A model generated the notes under the pieces. It worked only from the letters and a program-made list of their open reading frames with translations. It did no database searches and was not told the DNA's origin. Positions 41,289 to 48,877 of a DNA stretch of 64,000 bases are shown piece by piece. A program made the translations under genes and the position numbers. The stretch is from CAISIP01 sp965278985. GTDB lineage: Bacteria; Pseudomonadota; Gammaproteobacteria; Burkholderiales; Burkholderiaceae_C. The stretch lies in NCBI GenBank assembly GCA_965278985.1, contig OZ257131.1, positions 2,666,001 to 2,730,000 on the forward strand, written 5' to 3'. The stretch's first letter is position 1, and each line of letters begins with the position of its first letter.

Positions 41289-42725
41289 ATGGCCACCGCA
41301 ACCACCCCCCCGACAGCCGCCGCGCGCGCGCTCGACCCGCGCACCCGACTGCTGCTGGAAGGACCCATCGTGCCCACGCTGCTGCGGCTGGCGGCACCCA
41401 ATGTGCTGGTGATGGTCGCACAGGCCGCCGTGGGGTTGATAGAGACCTACTTCGTGGGCCGCCTGGGGCTCGATGCTCTCGCCGGCATGGCGCTGGTCTT
41501 CCCCATCGTGATGCTGATGCAGATGACCTCGGCGGGCGCCATGGGGGGCGGCATCGCCTCGTCCATCGCGCGCGCCCTGGGTGCAGGGCGGCGTGACGAT
41601 GCCAACGCGCTGGTGCTGCATGCGGTGCTGATCGCGGTGGGTTTCGGCCTGGCCTTCACGCTGGTGCTGCTGCCGGGCGGGCGCTGGCTGTATACGCTGA
41701 TGGGTGGCAGCGGTGCCGCGCTGGAGGCCGCGCTGGTCTACTCGCACTGGGTCTTCGGTGGCGCGATCCTGGTGTGGTTGTTCAATTCGCTGGCAGCGGT
41801 GATCCGCGGCACCGGCAACATGGCGGTGCCGGCCAACGTGACCGTGGCGGGCGTGGTGTTCCTGATCCCTGTCTCGCCCCTGCTGATCTTCGGCTGGGGC
41901 CCGTTGCCGGGCATGGGCATCGCCGGCGGCGCGCTGGCGCTGCTGCTGTACTACCTGGTCGGCACGCTGGTGCTGCTGGCTTACCTGCGCTCCCCCCGCA
42001 GCCTGCTGCGGGCCCGCTTCGCGGGGATCCGCCTGCGCTGGGCGCTGTTCCGCGACATCCTGCGCATCGGCCTGCTGGGCTCCGTGTCCACGGTGTCCAC
42101 CAACCTGGCCATCGGCACGGCCACCGCGTTGGCGGGCCACTTCGGCGCGGGCGCGATCGCCGGTTACGGCACCGCTTCCCGCCTGGAGTACCTGCTGGTG
42201 CCACTGGTCTTCGGCCTGGGCGCGCCCCTGGTGGCGATGGTGGGCACCTGCATGGGCGCCGGCCAGCGCGAGCGCGCGATGCGGGCGACCTGGATCGGCG
42301 CGGCCATCGCCTTCGCCCTGGCAGAAGCCATCGGCCTGGCCGCGGCGCTGTTCCCGCGCCCCTGGCTCCTGCTCTTCGGCAGCGATCCCGCCATGCTGGA
42401 CACCGGCAGCCTCTACCTGCGCACCGTGGGGCCGCTGTATGGCTTCTTCGGCGTGGGGCTGGTGCTGTACTTCGCCTCGCAGGGCGCGGGCCGTCTGATG
42501 TGGCCCATCATCGGCAACCTGGCGCGGTTGGCGGTGGCTGGCATCGGCGGCTGGCTGGCACTGCGCTGGGGCGGGGAGCTGGGCCATGTCTTCGCGGCCC
42601 AGGGAGTCGCCCTGGTGTTCTACGGCGTGGTCACTGCGCTGGCCATCGCAGGCGGCGCCTGGTTCGGCCGCGTGGGGTGGCCGCGCACGACGGGTGGATT
42701 GATGCGACGGCTTCAGCGGGTGTGA
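41289..42725 (+). CDS. MATE-family multidrug exporter
   Basis: A 478-residue inner-membrane protein with about 12 hydrophobic segments arranged as two similar halves, typical of Na+- or H+-driven multidrug and toxin extrusion proteins. Conserved parts include LRLAAPNVLVMVAQAAVGLI near the first helix and YFVGRLGLDALAGMALVFPI just after it. The ATG at 41289 leaves no room for a Shine-Dalgarno because a 20-bp palindrome ends 3 nt upstream; the message may be leaderless, or translation may begin at an internal start. The substrate is unknown. Confidence 0.9.
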   Translation: MATATTPPTAAARALDPRTRLLLEGPIVPTLLRLAAPNVLVMVAQAAVGLIETYFVGRLGLDALAGMALVFPIVMLMQMTSAGAMGGGIASSIARALGAGRRDDANALVLHAVLIAVGFGLAFTLVLLPGGRWLYTLMGGSGAALEAALVYSHWVFGGAILVWLFNSLAAVIRGTGNMAVPANVTVAGVVFLIPVSPLLIFGWGPLPGMGIAGGALALLLYYLVGTLVLLAYLRSPRSLLRARFAGIRLRWALFRDILRIGLLGSVSTVSTNLAIGTATALAGHFGAGAIAGYGTASRLEYLLVPLVFGLGAPLVAMVGTCMGAGQRERAMRATWIGAAIAFALAEAIGLAAALFPRPWLLLFGSDPAMLDTGSLYLRTVGPLYGFFGVGLVLYFASQGAGRLMWPIIGNLARLAVAGIGGWLALRWGGELGHVFAAQGVALVFYGVVTALAIAGGAWFGRVGWPRTTGGLMRRLQRV

Positions 42726-42755
42726 GAGCAGACTTTCAGTCCACGGGGGGGCGAA

Positions 42756-43589
42756 CTACTCCGCCCAGACCACCAACCCGCTGTACGCCGTCACCAGCAC
42801 CACGATGCCGAAGGCGATGCGGTACCACGCGAACCCCACGAAGGTGTGGGTGGCGATGTAGCGCAGCAGCCAGCGGATGCAAATCCAGGCGCTGATGAAC
42901 GAGAACAGCAGGCCCACCGCGAACATCGGCAGGTCGGCCATGGAGAGCAGCGCGCGTTCCTTGTACAGGCTGTACGCGCCCGCGCCGATCAGCGTGGGGA
43001 TGGCCAGGTAGAACGAGAAGTCGGTGGCGGCCTTGCGCGACAGGCCCATGAACATGCCGCCGATGATGGTGGCGCCGCTGCGGCTGGTGCCAGGGATCAT
43101 CGCCAGGCACTGCACCAGCCCGACCTTGAGTGCGTCCATGGGTGTCATCTGGTCCACGTCGAGGATGCGGGGCGCCGTGGCGGCCTGGCTCTGGCGCCGC
43201 TCGGCCCACAGGATGATGAAGCCCCCCAGGATGAAGGCGCTGGCCACCACCACCGGGGTGAACAGATGCTCCTTGATCGTCTTGCCGAAAAGCAGGCCCA
43301 GGACCACTGCCGGAAAGAAAGCGATCAGCACATTGAGCGCGAAGCGTTGCGCCTGGCGCTGGGTGGGCAATTCCACCAGGGTGCTGCGGATCTTCTGCCA
43401 GTAGACGATGACCACCGCCAGGATCGCGCCAGTCTGGATCGCGATGTCGAAGACCTTGGCCTTGGCGTCGTCCATGCCCAGCAGGGAACCCGCCAGGATC
43501 AGGTGCCCGGTGGAGGAAATGGGCAGGAATTCGGTCAGGCCCTCGACCACGCCCATGATCGCGGCCTTCAACAACAGCACGGTATCCAC
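42756..43589 (-). CDS. uppP: Undecaprenyl-diphosphatase
   Basis: A 277-residue membrane enzyme of the BacA/UppP family. It dephosphorylates undecaprenyl diphosphate to recycle the cell-wall lipid carrier. The two catalytic regions are EGLTEFLPISSTGHLIL near residues 16-32 and PGTSRSGATIIGGM near 166-179, with about eight transmembrane segments. The start is GTG at 43589, supported by AGGAGAATCT just before it. It is convergent with the MATE gene. It follows no other gene closely on its strand. Confidence 0.95.
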   Translation of the reverse strand: MDTVLLLKAAIMGVVEGLTEFLPISSTGHLILAGSLLGMDDAKAKVFDIAIQTGAILAVVIVYWQKIRSTLVELPTQRQAQRFALNVLIAFFPAVVLGLLFGKTIKEHLFTPVVVASAFILGGFIILWAERRQSQAATAPRILDVDQMTPMDALKVGLVQCLAMIPGTSRSGATIIGGMFMGLSRKAATDFSFYLAIPTLIGAGAYSLYKERALLSMADLPMFAVGLLFSFISAWICIRWLLRYIATHTFVGFAWYRIAFGIVVLVTAYSGLVVWAE

Positions 43590-43640
43590 AGATTCTCCTG
43601 AAAGGAGTGGGATTATCCGTGCCCGAAGCTGACGGCAGCC

Positions 43641-44618
43641 TTACTGCACCTTGAGCCCGATGGACTTCACGATCGGCCCGTACTTCGCGGTGTCACGCCG
43701 GATGGCATCGGCGAACTCCTCCGGCGTGCTGCCCACCACCTCCTGGCCCAGCGTCAGCAGCTGCGCCTTCACGGCCGGGGTCTGCAGCACCTCACGCACG
43801 TCGCGCTGGATCTTGTCGATCACGGCGCGCGGCGTGCCCTTGGGCACGGACAGCCCGTTCCAGGGCCGCACCTCGAAGCCCGTCACACCCAGCTCGTGCA
43901 AGGTGGGCACGTCGGGCAACGCGGGGGTGCGCTGCAGACCGGTAGTGGCCAGCGCCTGCAGGGTGCCGGCCTTGATCAGCGGCACGTTGGCGGGGATGCC
44001 GTCGAAGGCGAAGTGCACTTCGCCCGACAGCATGGCCTTGGCGATCTCCGCGCCGCCCTTGTAGGGCACGTAGACGGTCTTCACGCCGGCCATTTTGTCG
44101 AACATCGCGCCCGCCAGCTGCAGCGAGGTGATGCCGGCGGCGTAGTTCAGCGTGCCGGGGTTCTTCTTGGCATAGTCGATCAGGCCGCGCAGGTCGGTGG
44201 CGGGCAGGGTCTTGTTGGCCATCACCACGGTGGACTGCGAGGCGATCAGCGACACATGCTCGAAGTCCTCCATCGGCTTGTAGGGCAGGTTGTCGAAGAT
44301 GAAGGGGTTGATAGCGAAGGTGGCATCCGTGGCCACCAGGATCACGCTGCCGTCGGCGGGTGCGTTCTTGGCCTCCACGGCGGCGGTCACGGTCAGGCCG
44401 CCGGGCTTGTTGTCCACCACCACCGACTGGCCCCACTTGGTGCTGAGGTGCTGGCTCAGCGTGCGCGCCAGCACATCCGAAGGGCCGCCCGGCGGGAAGG
44501 GAACGATGATGCGCACGGTCTTGGTGGGGTAGGCGGTGCCCTGTGCCATGGCGAAGCTGGCAACGGACAGGGCGGCCACGACGGTGGCGCGGTACAGGAG
44601 GGTGGTGAAAGAGGCCAT
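43641..44618 (-). CDS. Bug-type (tripartite tricarboxylate) periplasmic receptor
   Basis: A 325-residue receptor with a Sec signal peptide of about 25 residues ending near SFAMAQG. Bug signatures are VRIIVPFPPGGPSDVLARTL, VVDNKPGGLTVTAAVEA and VPYKGGAEIAKAMLSGEVHF. No TctA/TctB gene or catabolic enzyme is beside it, so it stands alone between uppP and a noncoding stretch. The ligand is likely a small organic acid, but nothing narrows it further. Confidence 0.92.
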   Translation of the reverse strand: MASFTTLLYRATVVAALSVASFAMAQGTAYPTKTVRIIVPFPPGGPSDVLARTLSQHLSTKWGQSVVVDNKPGGLTVTAAVEAKNAPADGSVILVATDATFAINPFIFDNLPYKPMEDFEHVSLIASQSTVVMANKTLPATDLRGLIDYAKKNPGTLNYAAGITSLQLAGAMFDKMAGVKTVYVPYKGGAEIAKAMLSGEVHFAFDGIPANVPLIKAGTLQALATTGLQRTPALPDVPTLHELGVTGFEVRPWNGLSVPKGTPRAVIDKIQRDVREVLQTPAVKAQLLTLGQEVVGSTPEEFADAIRRDTAKYGPIVKSIGLKVQ

Positions 44619-44983
44619 GGCAGATTCCAGGAGATGAGAAAAGGGGGTTCCGAGCCATCTTAGGAAAGTGCCCATCGCGCGACCAGGGGGCCAGGAGGGC
44701 CGCCATACGGGCAAGGACATGGCGCCATAGCGGGCCTCTCAGCAAGTAGCACGCCCCACCTGCTCTGCCTGCCATGTTCCGCAGGACGCGTGCGCGCCGC
44801 GATCCGTCCGCAGTCCAGTCCGCATGGGGGCATGTCCCAGCCCATATCCAGCCATTGGAAAAAACAATGGCTGGGCTGTAGGAGCAGCCTGACGGTGATG
44901 CGCGGCCACCACGGCTTGCCGTTGGCAGGTGCAGGAAGCACCATGGACCCATGCCAACCCGGCAGTACCTACAAGGAGCCACC
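44619..44983. other. Noncoding stretch with a stable hairpin
   Basis: These 365 nt have no plausible gene. At 44848-44857 and 44865-44874 lies a perfect 10-bp inverted repeat, CCAGCCATTG / CAATGGCTGG, around the A-rich loop GAAAAAA. The stem can be extended by CAGCCC/GGGCTG with a small bulge. No T-run follows, so it does not look like a terminator. The left end must carry the Bug promoter and the right end the promoter of the small downstream gene. Confidence 0.5.
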
Positions 44984-45190
44984 ATGCCATCCAATACATC
45001 CGCCAGCCCCAACACTCCCCACTCCACCCCCGACGGCCGCCCCCTGAAGCCGGGCCACCAGGACTCGGTTCTGGAATCCCTTGGCAAGGCCATCACCGAC
45101 CCCATCCGCGAAGCCTCGGAGGACGAATCCACAGACGTGGACAGCGGCAAAGCCGAGCCGGAGGACCGCGCCGCACGCCACGGCCACTGA
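44984..45190 (+). CDS. Small acidic hypothetical protein
   Basis: A 68-residue protein I do not recognise. It is rich in Ser, Pro, Asp and Glu, has no hydrophobic segment and no cysteine, and looks disordered except for a possible helix at SVLESLGKAITDPIREAS. Support for it being real comes from the strong ribosome site ACAAGGAGCCACC before the ATG and its position after a structured noncoding region. The C-terminus EPEDRAARHGH is charged. A stress-related role is possible but not shown. Confidence 0.6.
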   Translation: MPSNTSASPNTPHSTPDGRPLKPGHQDSVLESLGKAITDPIREASEDESTDVDSGKAEPEDRAARHGH

Positions 45191-45296
45191 TCCAGGGCGC
45201 GCAGTTCACGCGCTCCGGATGCGTTTCACCCCTTCCAGGCCGCACTTCGTCCCATCCAGGTAGCGGCCCGGACAACGGGCGGGCACAGTCCCGCCC

Positions 45297-45710
45297 ATGC
45301 AGCTCACCCCCCTCATCGCCATCCACCTGAGCGCCGCGCTCTCCGCGGTCGCACTGGGCCCGGTTGCGCTGTGGGCGCGCAAGGGCCGCTTCCCGCACCC
45401 CCGGCTGCACCGGGCCTTCGGGTATGCCTGGGTCACGATGATGCTGGTGACGGCCACCACCGCCATCTTCATCCGGGACACCGGCCTGCCCAACATCGCC
45501 GGCTACACGCCCATCCACCTGCTGGTGCCGGTGGTCTTCGTCTCGCTGTTCGGGGCTTTCCGCGCCCTCGCCAAGGGCGACATCCGGCGCCACCGCATGG
45601 CCATGCAGGCGCTGTACGTCGGTGCCTGCATCGTGGCCGGCGTGTTCACGCTGCTGCCGGCCCGTTACCTCGGCCACCTGGTCTGGCACCAGTGGCTGGG
45701 CTGGATCTGA
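45297..45710 (+). CDS. DUF2306-family membrane protein
   Basis: A 137-residue inner-membrane protein with four predicted transmembrane segments and the DUF2306 pattern: IHLSAALSAVALGPVALWAR, then LHRAFGYAWVTMMLVTATTA and RRHRMAMQALYVGACIVAGV. Conserved histidines in HLSA, LHRAFG and RRHRMAM suggest metal or haem contact, which is inference. The ATG directly follows GGGCGGG-cacagt-CCCGCCC (45277-45296), so there is no separate ribosome site. It is the first of a set of small membrane proteins before the LytS/LytTR pair. Confidence 0.82.
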   Translation: MQLTPLIAIHLSAALSAVALGPVALWARKGRFPHPRLHRAFGYAWVTMMLVTATTAIFIRDTGLPNIAGYTPIHLLVPVVFVSLFGAFRALAKGDIRRHRMAMQALYVGACIVAGVFTLLPARYLGHLVWHQWLGWI

Positions 45711-45759
45711 TCCCCTCACCTTCACCCACTTCCCGCTTCCCACTTCCCAAGGAGTTGCC

Positions 45760-46305
45760 ATGAACCTCGTTGCCATCACCGAGACCCTGCGCCATACGCC
45801 CACCTGGGTCTGGGGCGTGTTTGCCATGCTCGTGCTGCTGGGCCTGCGGCATGCCCGCGCTCGGCGCACGGGCCTGCGCAGGGCGCTGCTGATGCCCTTG
45901 GTGATCGTCGGCCTGTCGCTGTACGGTACCTTCTCGGTGTTCCATGGCACGCCCATGAACCTGGTGGTCTGGGCGGGTGCAGCGGGGCTGTCGGCGGCAT
46001 GGTTCGCCACCGGCCAGTGGCCCGCCGGCACCTGGTACGACCGCGAGGCACAGGTGCTGCACCAGCCCGGCAGCTGGACACCGCTGGCCATGATGATGGG
46101 CATCTTCGCCATCCGTTACGCCGTGGCGGTCGCGCTGCACCACCATCCGCAATGGGCCACCGACGACGGCATGGCGGCCATGGCTGCCAGTGTCTACGGC
46201 GCGCTCAGCGGCGTGTTCCTGGGCCGAAGCGCACGCTTGCTGCGGCTGGTGCTGGGCCGCGAGCCGACCATCCAGGCCCCCACGGCGCCCGTGGCGTGGG
46301 GCTGA
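45760..46305 (+). CDS. Predicted membrane protein, DUF6622-like
   Basis: A 181-residue protein with about five hydrophobic segments. It begins MNLVAITETLRHTPTWVWGV, a helix that recurs in small uncharacterised membrane proteins of Burkholderiales. A soluble-looking middle (TWYDREAQVLHQPGS) separates the halves. The ribosome site AAGGAGTTGCC is clear. It lies 49 nt after the DUF2306 gene and before the two 2TM genes, so they may be one transcript. No function can be given. Confidence 0.75.
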   Translation: MNLVAITETLRHTPTWVWGVFAMLVLLGLRHARARRTGLRRALLMPLVIVGLSLYGTFSVFHGTPMNLVVWAGAAGLSAAWFATGQWPAGTWYDREAQVLHQPGSWTPLAMMMGIFAIRYAVAVALHHHPQWATDDGMAAMAASVYGALSGVFLGRSARLLRLVLGREPTIQAPTAPVAWG

Positions 46306-46342
46306 GCCCGCGCAATCACTTCTTTTCCAAAAAGGACCTGCC

Positions 46343-46639
46343 ATGCCCACCTCCAATACCCTCAGCGATGCCGAGATCGAGCACCGCGCCCACAAGCGCG
46401 CCGCCGTGCGCATGGGCTGGCTCGTGCACGCCATGGTCTACGTCGCCGTCAATGCGCTGCTCTTCACCCTGTCCTGGCTCAGCGGGCGCCACTGGGCGGT
46501 GTATCCGCTGATGGGCTGGGGGCTGGGCCTGCTGCTGCACGGCGCCGTGGTGTGGATGGTGCTGCCCGGCAATGGCCTGTACCAGCGCATGCTGCAGCAG
46601 GAGCGCCTGCGCCTGCAGCCGCAGCGCGACCCGTGGTGA
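46343..46639 (+). CDS. 2TM-domain protein, copy 1
   Basis: A 98-residue protein with two transmembrane helices (about 24-46 and 53-72) in a short basic frame, the 2TM domain. It shares with the next gene the pattern KRA....GW..H..VYV.VNA and WGLGL.LHG, so the two are tandem duplicates. In other bacteria this domain is found beside or fused to LytS-type kinases. A ribosome site AAAGGACCTGCC precedes it. Confidence 0.85.
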   Translation: MPTSNTLSDAEIEHRAHKRAAVRMGWLVHAMVYVAVNALLFTLSWLSGRHWAVYPLMGWGLGLLLHGAVVWMVLPGNGLYQRMLQQERLRLQPQRDPW

Positions 46640-46665
46640 ACGCGTCCTTTCCTAGAATCGCCCCC

Positions 46666-46971
46666 ATGACCACGCCGCTCAGCCCCGAAGACATCGACCG
46701 CATGGCACGCAAGCGCGCCAGCGCCAAGCTGGGCTGGTACGCGCATTTCGCGGTCTATGTGCTGGTCAATGCGGCGATGTTCGGCGCCACGGTGATGGGC
46801 TGGAAGGAGCAGCGCCCCTGGACCATGAAGCCCGCGATGTTCTGGGGCCTGGGCCTGGTGCTGCACGGGCTGGCGGTGTTCGTGCTGGGCACGGGCAGCG
46901 GCCTGCGCGAACGCATGGTCCAGCGCGAACGCGAGCGGCTGCTGCGCCAGCAGGGCCGGGATCCCCGCTGA
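46666..46971 (+). CDS. 2TM-domain protein, copy 2
   Basis: A 101-residue paralogue of the preceding protein, with helices at about 24-44 and 57-77 and the ending RERERLLRQQGRDPR. The charged C-terminal helix could form a coiled coil with a partner. It lies 26 nt after copy 1 and immediately before the LytS-type kinase gene. The location suggests it works with that kinase, which is inference. Confidence 0.85.
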   Translation: MTTPLSPEDIDRMARKRASAKLGWYAHFAVYVLVNAAMFGATVMGWKEQRPWTMKPAMFWGLGLVLHGLAVFVLGTGSGLRERMVQRERERLLRQQGRDPR

Positions 46972-47009
46972 CCCCCTTGCAGGCGGCCGCACTGCCATCG
47001 CCCCACGCC

Positions 47010-48038
47010 ATGCGTATCGACTGGCTGTCCAAGCTCGGCACGCTGCTGCAAACCTCCGCCTTCTGCCTTGCGGTGGCCACGCTGCACTACGCCTTCCTGC
47101 CCTCGCGTTCCTACGAAGTGCCGATGGTCTATTCATTGGCCACCGGCCTCACGATCTGGCTGCTGATCGACCTGGGGCGGCACGCCTTCCCCTCGGCGCG
47201 CGAGACGGGCTGGCCGGAAGGCCTGGGCGGTTTCGTGCTACCGGCCGCGGGCATCACGGGCGGCTTCCTCGTCGGCACCTGGATCGGTGACGGCTGGTTC
47301 GGCTGGTCCTCCTGGGACAAGGCCACGGGCCAGATGGGCGCCTCGATCCTGATCACGGCGCTGGCAGGCGTGGCGGGCACCTATTACTTCTATTCGCGCA
47401 GCAAGGCCAGCTACCTGGAGACGCGCATGTCCGAGGCACGGCGCCATGCCTCCGAGGCCCGCCTGAAGCTGCTGGAGACCCAGCTCGAACCCCACATGCT
47501 GTTCAACACGCTGGCCAACCTGCGCGTGCTGATCGCCACCGACGCGCAACGCGCCGAAACCATGCTGGACCACTTGGTGGACTACCTGCGCGCCACGCTG
47601 AGCGCCTCGCGCGCCGGCACGCACAACCTGCAGGCGGAATTCGACCGTCTGCGCGACTACCTGGAGCTGATGGCCGTGCGCATGGGCCCGCGCCTGCGCT
47701 ACACATTGGATCTGCCGCCCGCGCTGGCGCACCTGCCCGTGCCCGCCCTGCTGCTGCAGCCCCTGGTGGAAAACGCCATCCAGCACGGCCTGGAGCCGCA
47801 GGTGCAGGGCGGGCAACTGCGCGTGCGTGCCGAGCTGCAGGGTGGCACCGTGCTGCTGGAGGTGGAGGACAGCGGCGTGGGCTTGCCGCCGCACGCGCTT
47901 GAAGGCACTGGCTTCGGCATGGCCCAGGTGCGCGAACGCCTCGCGGTCGCGTTCGAGGACCGTGCGCATTTCGAGTGCGTGCCGCTGCAGCCGCACGGCA
48001 CGCGCGTGTGTATCCACTACCCCGCCACCCCACCATGA
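47010..48038 (+). CDS. LytS/YehU-type sensor histidine kinase
   Basis: A 342-residue kinase with four transmembrane segments (about 10-130), a short coiled coil and the His_kinase domain. The phospho-acceptor is His162 in TQLEPHMLFNTLANL. The ATPase domain has the N-box LVENAIQHGLEP and the G-box GVGLPPHALEGTGFG. There is no extracellular sensor domain, so the signal is probably sensed in the membrane. Starts at 47010 (used) or TTG 46977 are possible; neither has a good ribosome site. The stop overlaps the response-regulator start (ATGA). Confidence 0.9.
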   Translation: MRIDWLSKLGTLLQTSAFCLAVATLHYAFLPSRSYEVPMVYSLATGLTIWLLIDLGRHAFPSARETGWPEGLGGFVLPAAGITGGFLVGTWIGDGWFGWSSWDKATGQMGASILITALAGVAGTYYFYSRSKASYLETRMSEARRHASEARLKLLETQLEPHMLFNTLANLRVLIATDAQRAETMLDHLVDYLRATLSASRAGTHNLQAEFDRLRDYLELMAVRMGPRLRYTLDLPPALAHLPVPALLLQPLVENAIQHGLEPQVQGGQLRVRAELQGGTVLLEVEDSGVGLPPHALEGTGFGMAQVRERLAVAFEDRAHFECVPLQPHGTRVCIHYPATPP

Positions 48039-48877
48039 GCGCTCCCACCGCCGTCATCGCCGAGGACGAGCCGCTGCTGGCCACCGCGCTGCAGGCGGCG
48101 CTCGCCCGCACCTGGCCCGCGCTGCAGGTGGTGGCGGTGGCAGGAGACGGTGGCTCCGCGGTCGCCGTTGCGCTGCAGCACCGGCCCGACATCGTGTTCC
48201 TCGACATCCGCATGCCGGGGATGGGCGGGCTGGAAGCCGCCGCCGCGCTGGCCGAGGCCTGGGACGACGAGAACACCGGTGCGCGCGCCTTCCCCCTGCT
48301 GGTGTTCGTGACCGCCTACGACCAGTACGCGGTGCAGGCCTTCGAGGCGCAGGCCGTGGACTACCTGCTCAAGCCCGTGCAGGCGGAGCGGCTGCGCAAG
48401 ACGGTGGAGCGGCTGCAGCAGGCACTGGTGATTCGTGGGTCTGTCCCGCCCGCCTCCTCGACGGCGGCGCAGGACACGGCGATGGAGGCCACGCTGGCCC
48501 AGCTGCGCCAGCTGCTGGCAGCGCCGGGCCAAGCGGCTGCTGCGCCGCCGGCGGCCCTGCAACTGCTGCAGGTCAGCGTGGGCCAGAGCATCCGCATGGT
48601 GCCCATCACCGAGGTGCTGTATTTCGAGGCCGCCGACAAGTACCTGCGCGTGGTGACGGCCGGCCACGAGTACCTGATCCGCACCCCGCTGCGCGAGCTG
48701 CTGTGCCAGCTCGATGGCCAAGCGTTCTGGCAGGTGCACCGCGGCACCGTGGTGCAGGCCCAGGCCATCAGCGCCGTGCAGCGCGACGAGGCAGGCAAGC
48801 TGTGGCTGCAGCTGCGCGGGCGCGAGGAGCGGCTGGCCGTGAGCCGGCTCTACGCGCACCTCTTCAAGGCGATGTAG
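48035..48877 (+). CDS. LytTR-family response regulator
   Basis: A 280-residue regulator. The receiver (about 5-125) has Asp57 as phospho-acceptor in FLDIRMPGMGG, the acidic pair at 10-11 and the Lys in YLLKPVQ. An Ala-rich linker follows, then the LytTR DNA-binding domain (about 180-280) with VLYFEAADKYLRVVTAGHEY and FWQVHRGTVV. It is coupled to the kinase by an ATGA overlap. The targets are unknown; the four small membrane-protein genes upstream are obvious candidates. Its 3' end overlaps the convergent M20 peptidase by 14 nt. Confidence 0.93.
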   Translation: MSAPTAVIAEDEPLLATALQAALARTWPALQVVAVAGDGGSAVAVALQHRPDIVFLDIRMPGMGGLEAAAALAEAWDDENTGARAFPLLVFVTAYDQYAVQAFEAQAVDYLLKPVQAERLRKTVERLQQALVIRGSVPPASSTAAQDTAMEATLAQLRQLLAAPGQAAAAPPAALQLLQVSVGQSIRMVPITEVLYFEAADKYLRVVTAGHEYLIRTPLRELLCQLDGQAFWQVHRGTVVQAQAISAVQRDEAGKLWLQLRGREERLAVSRLYAHLFKAM

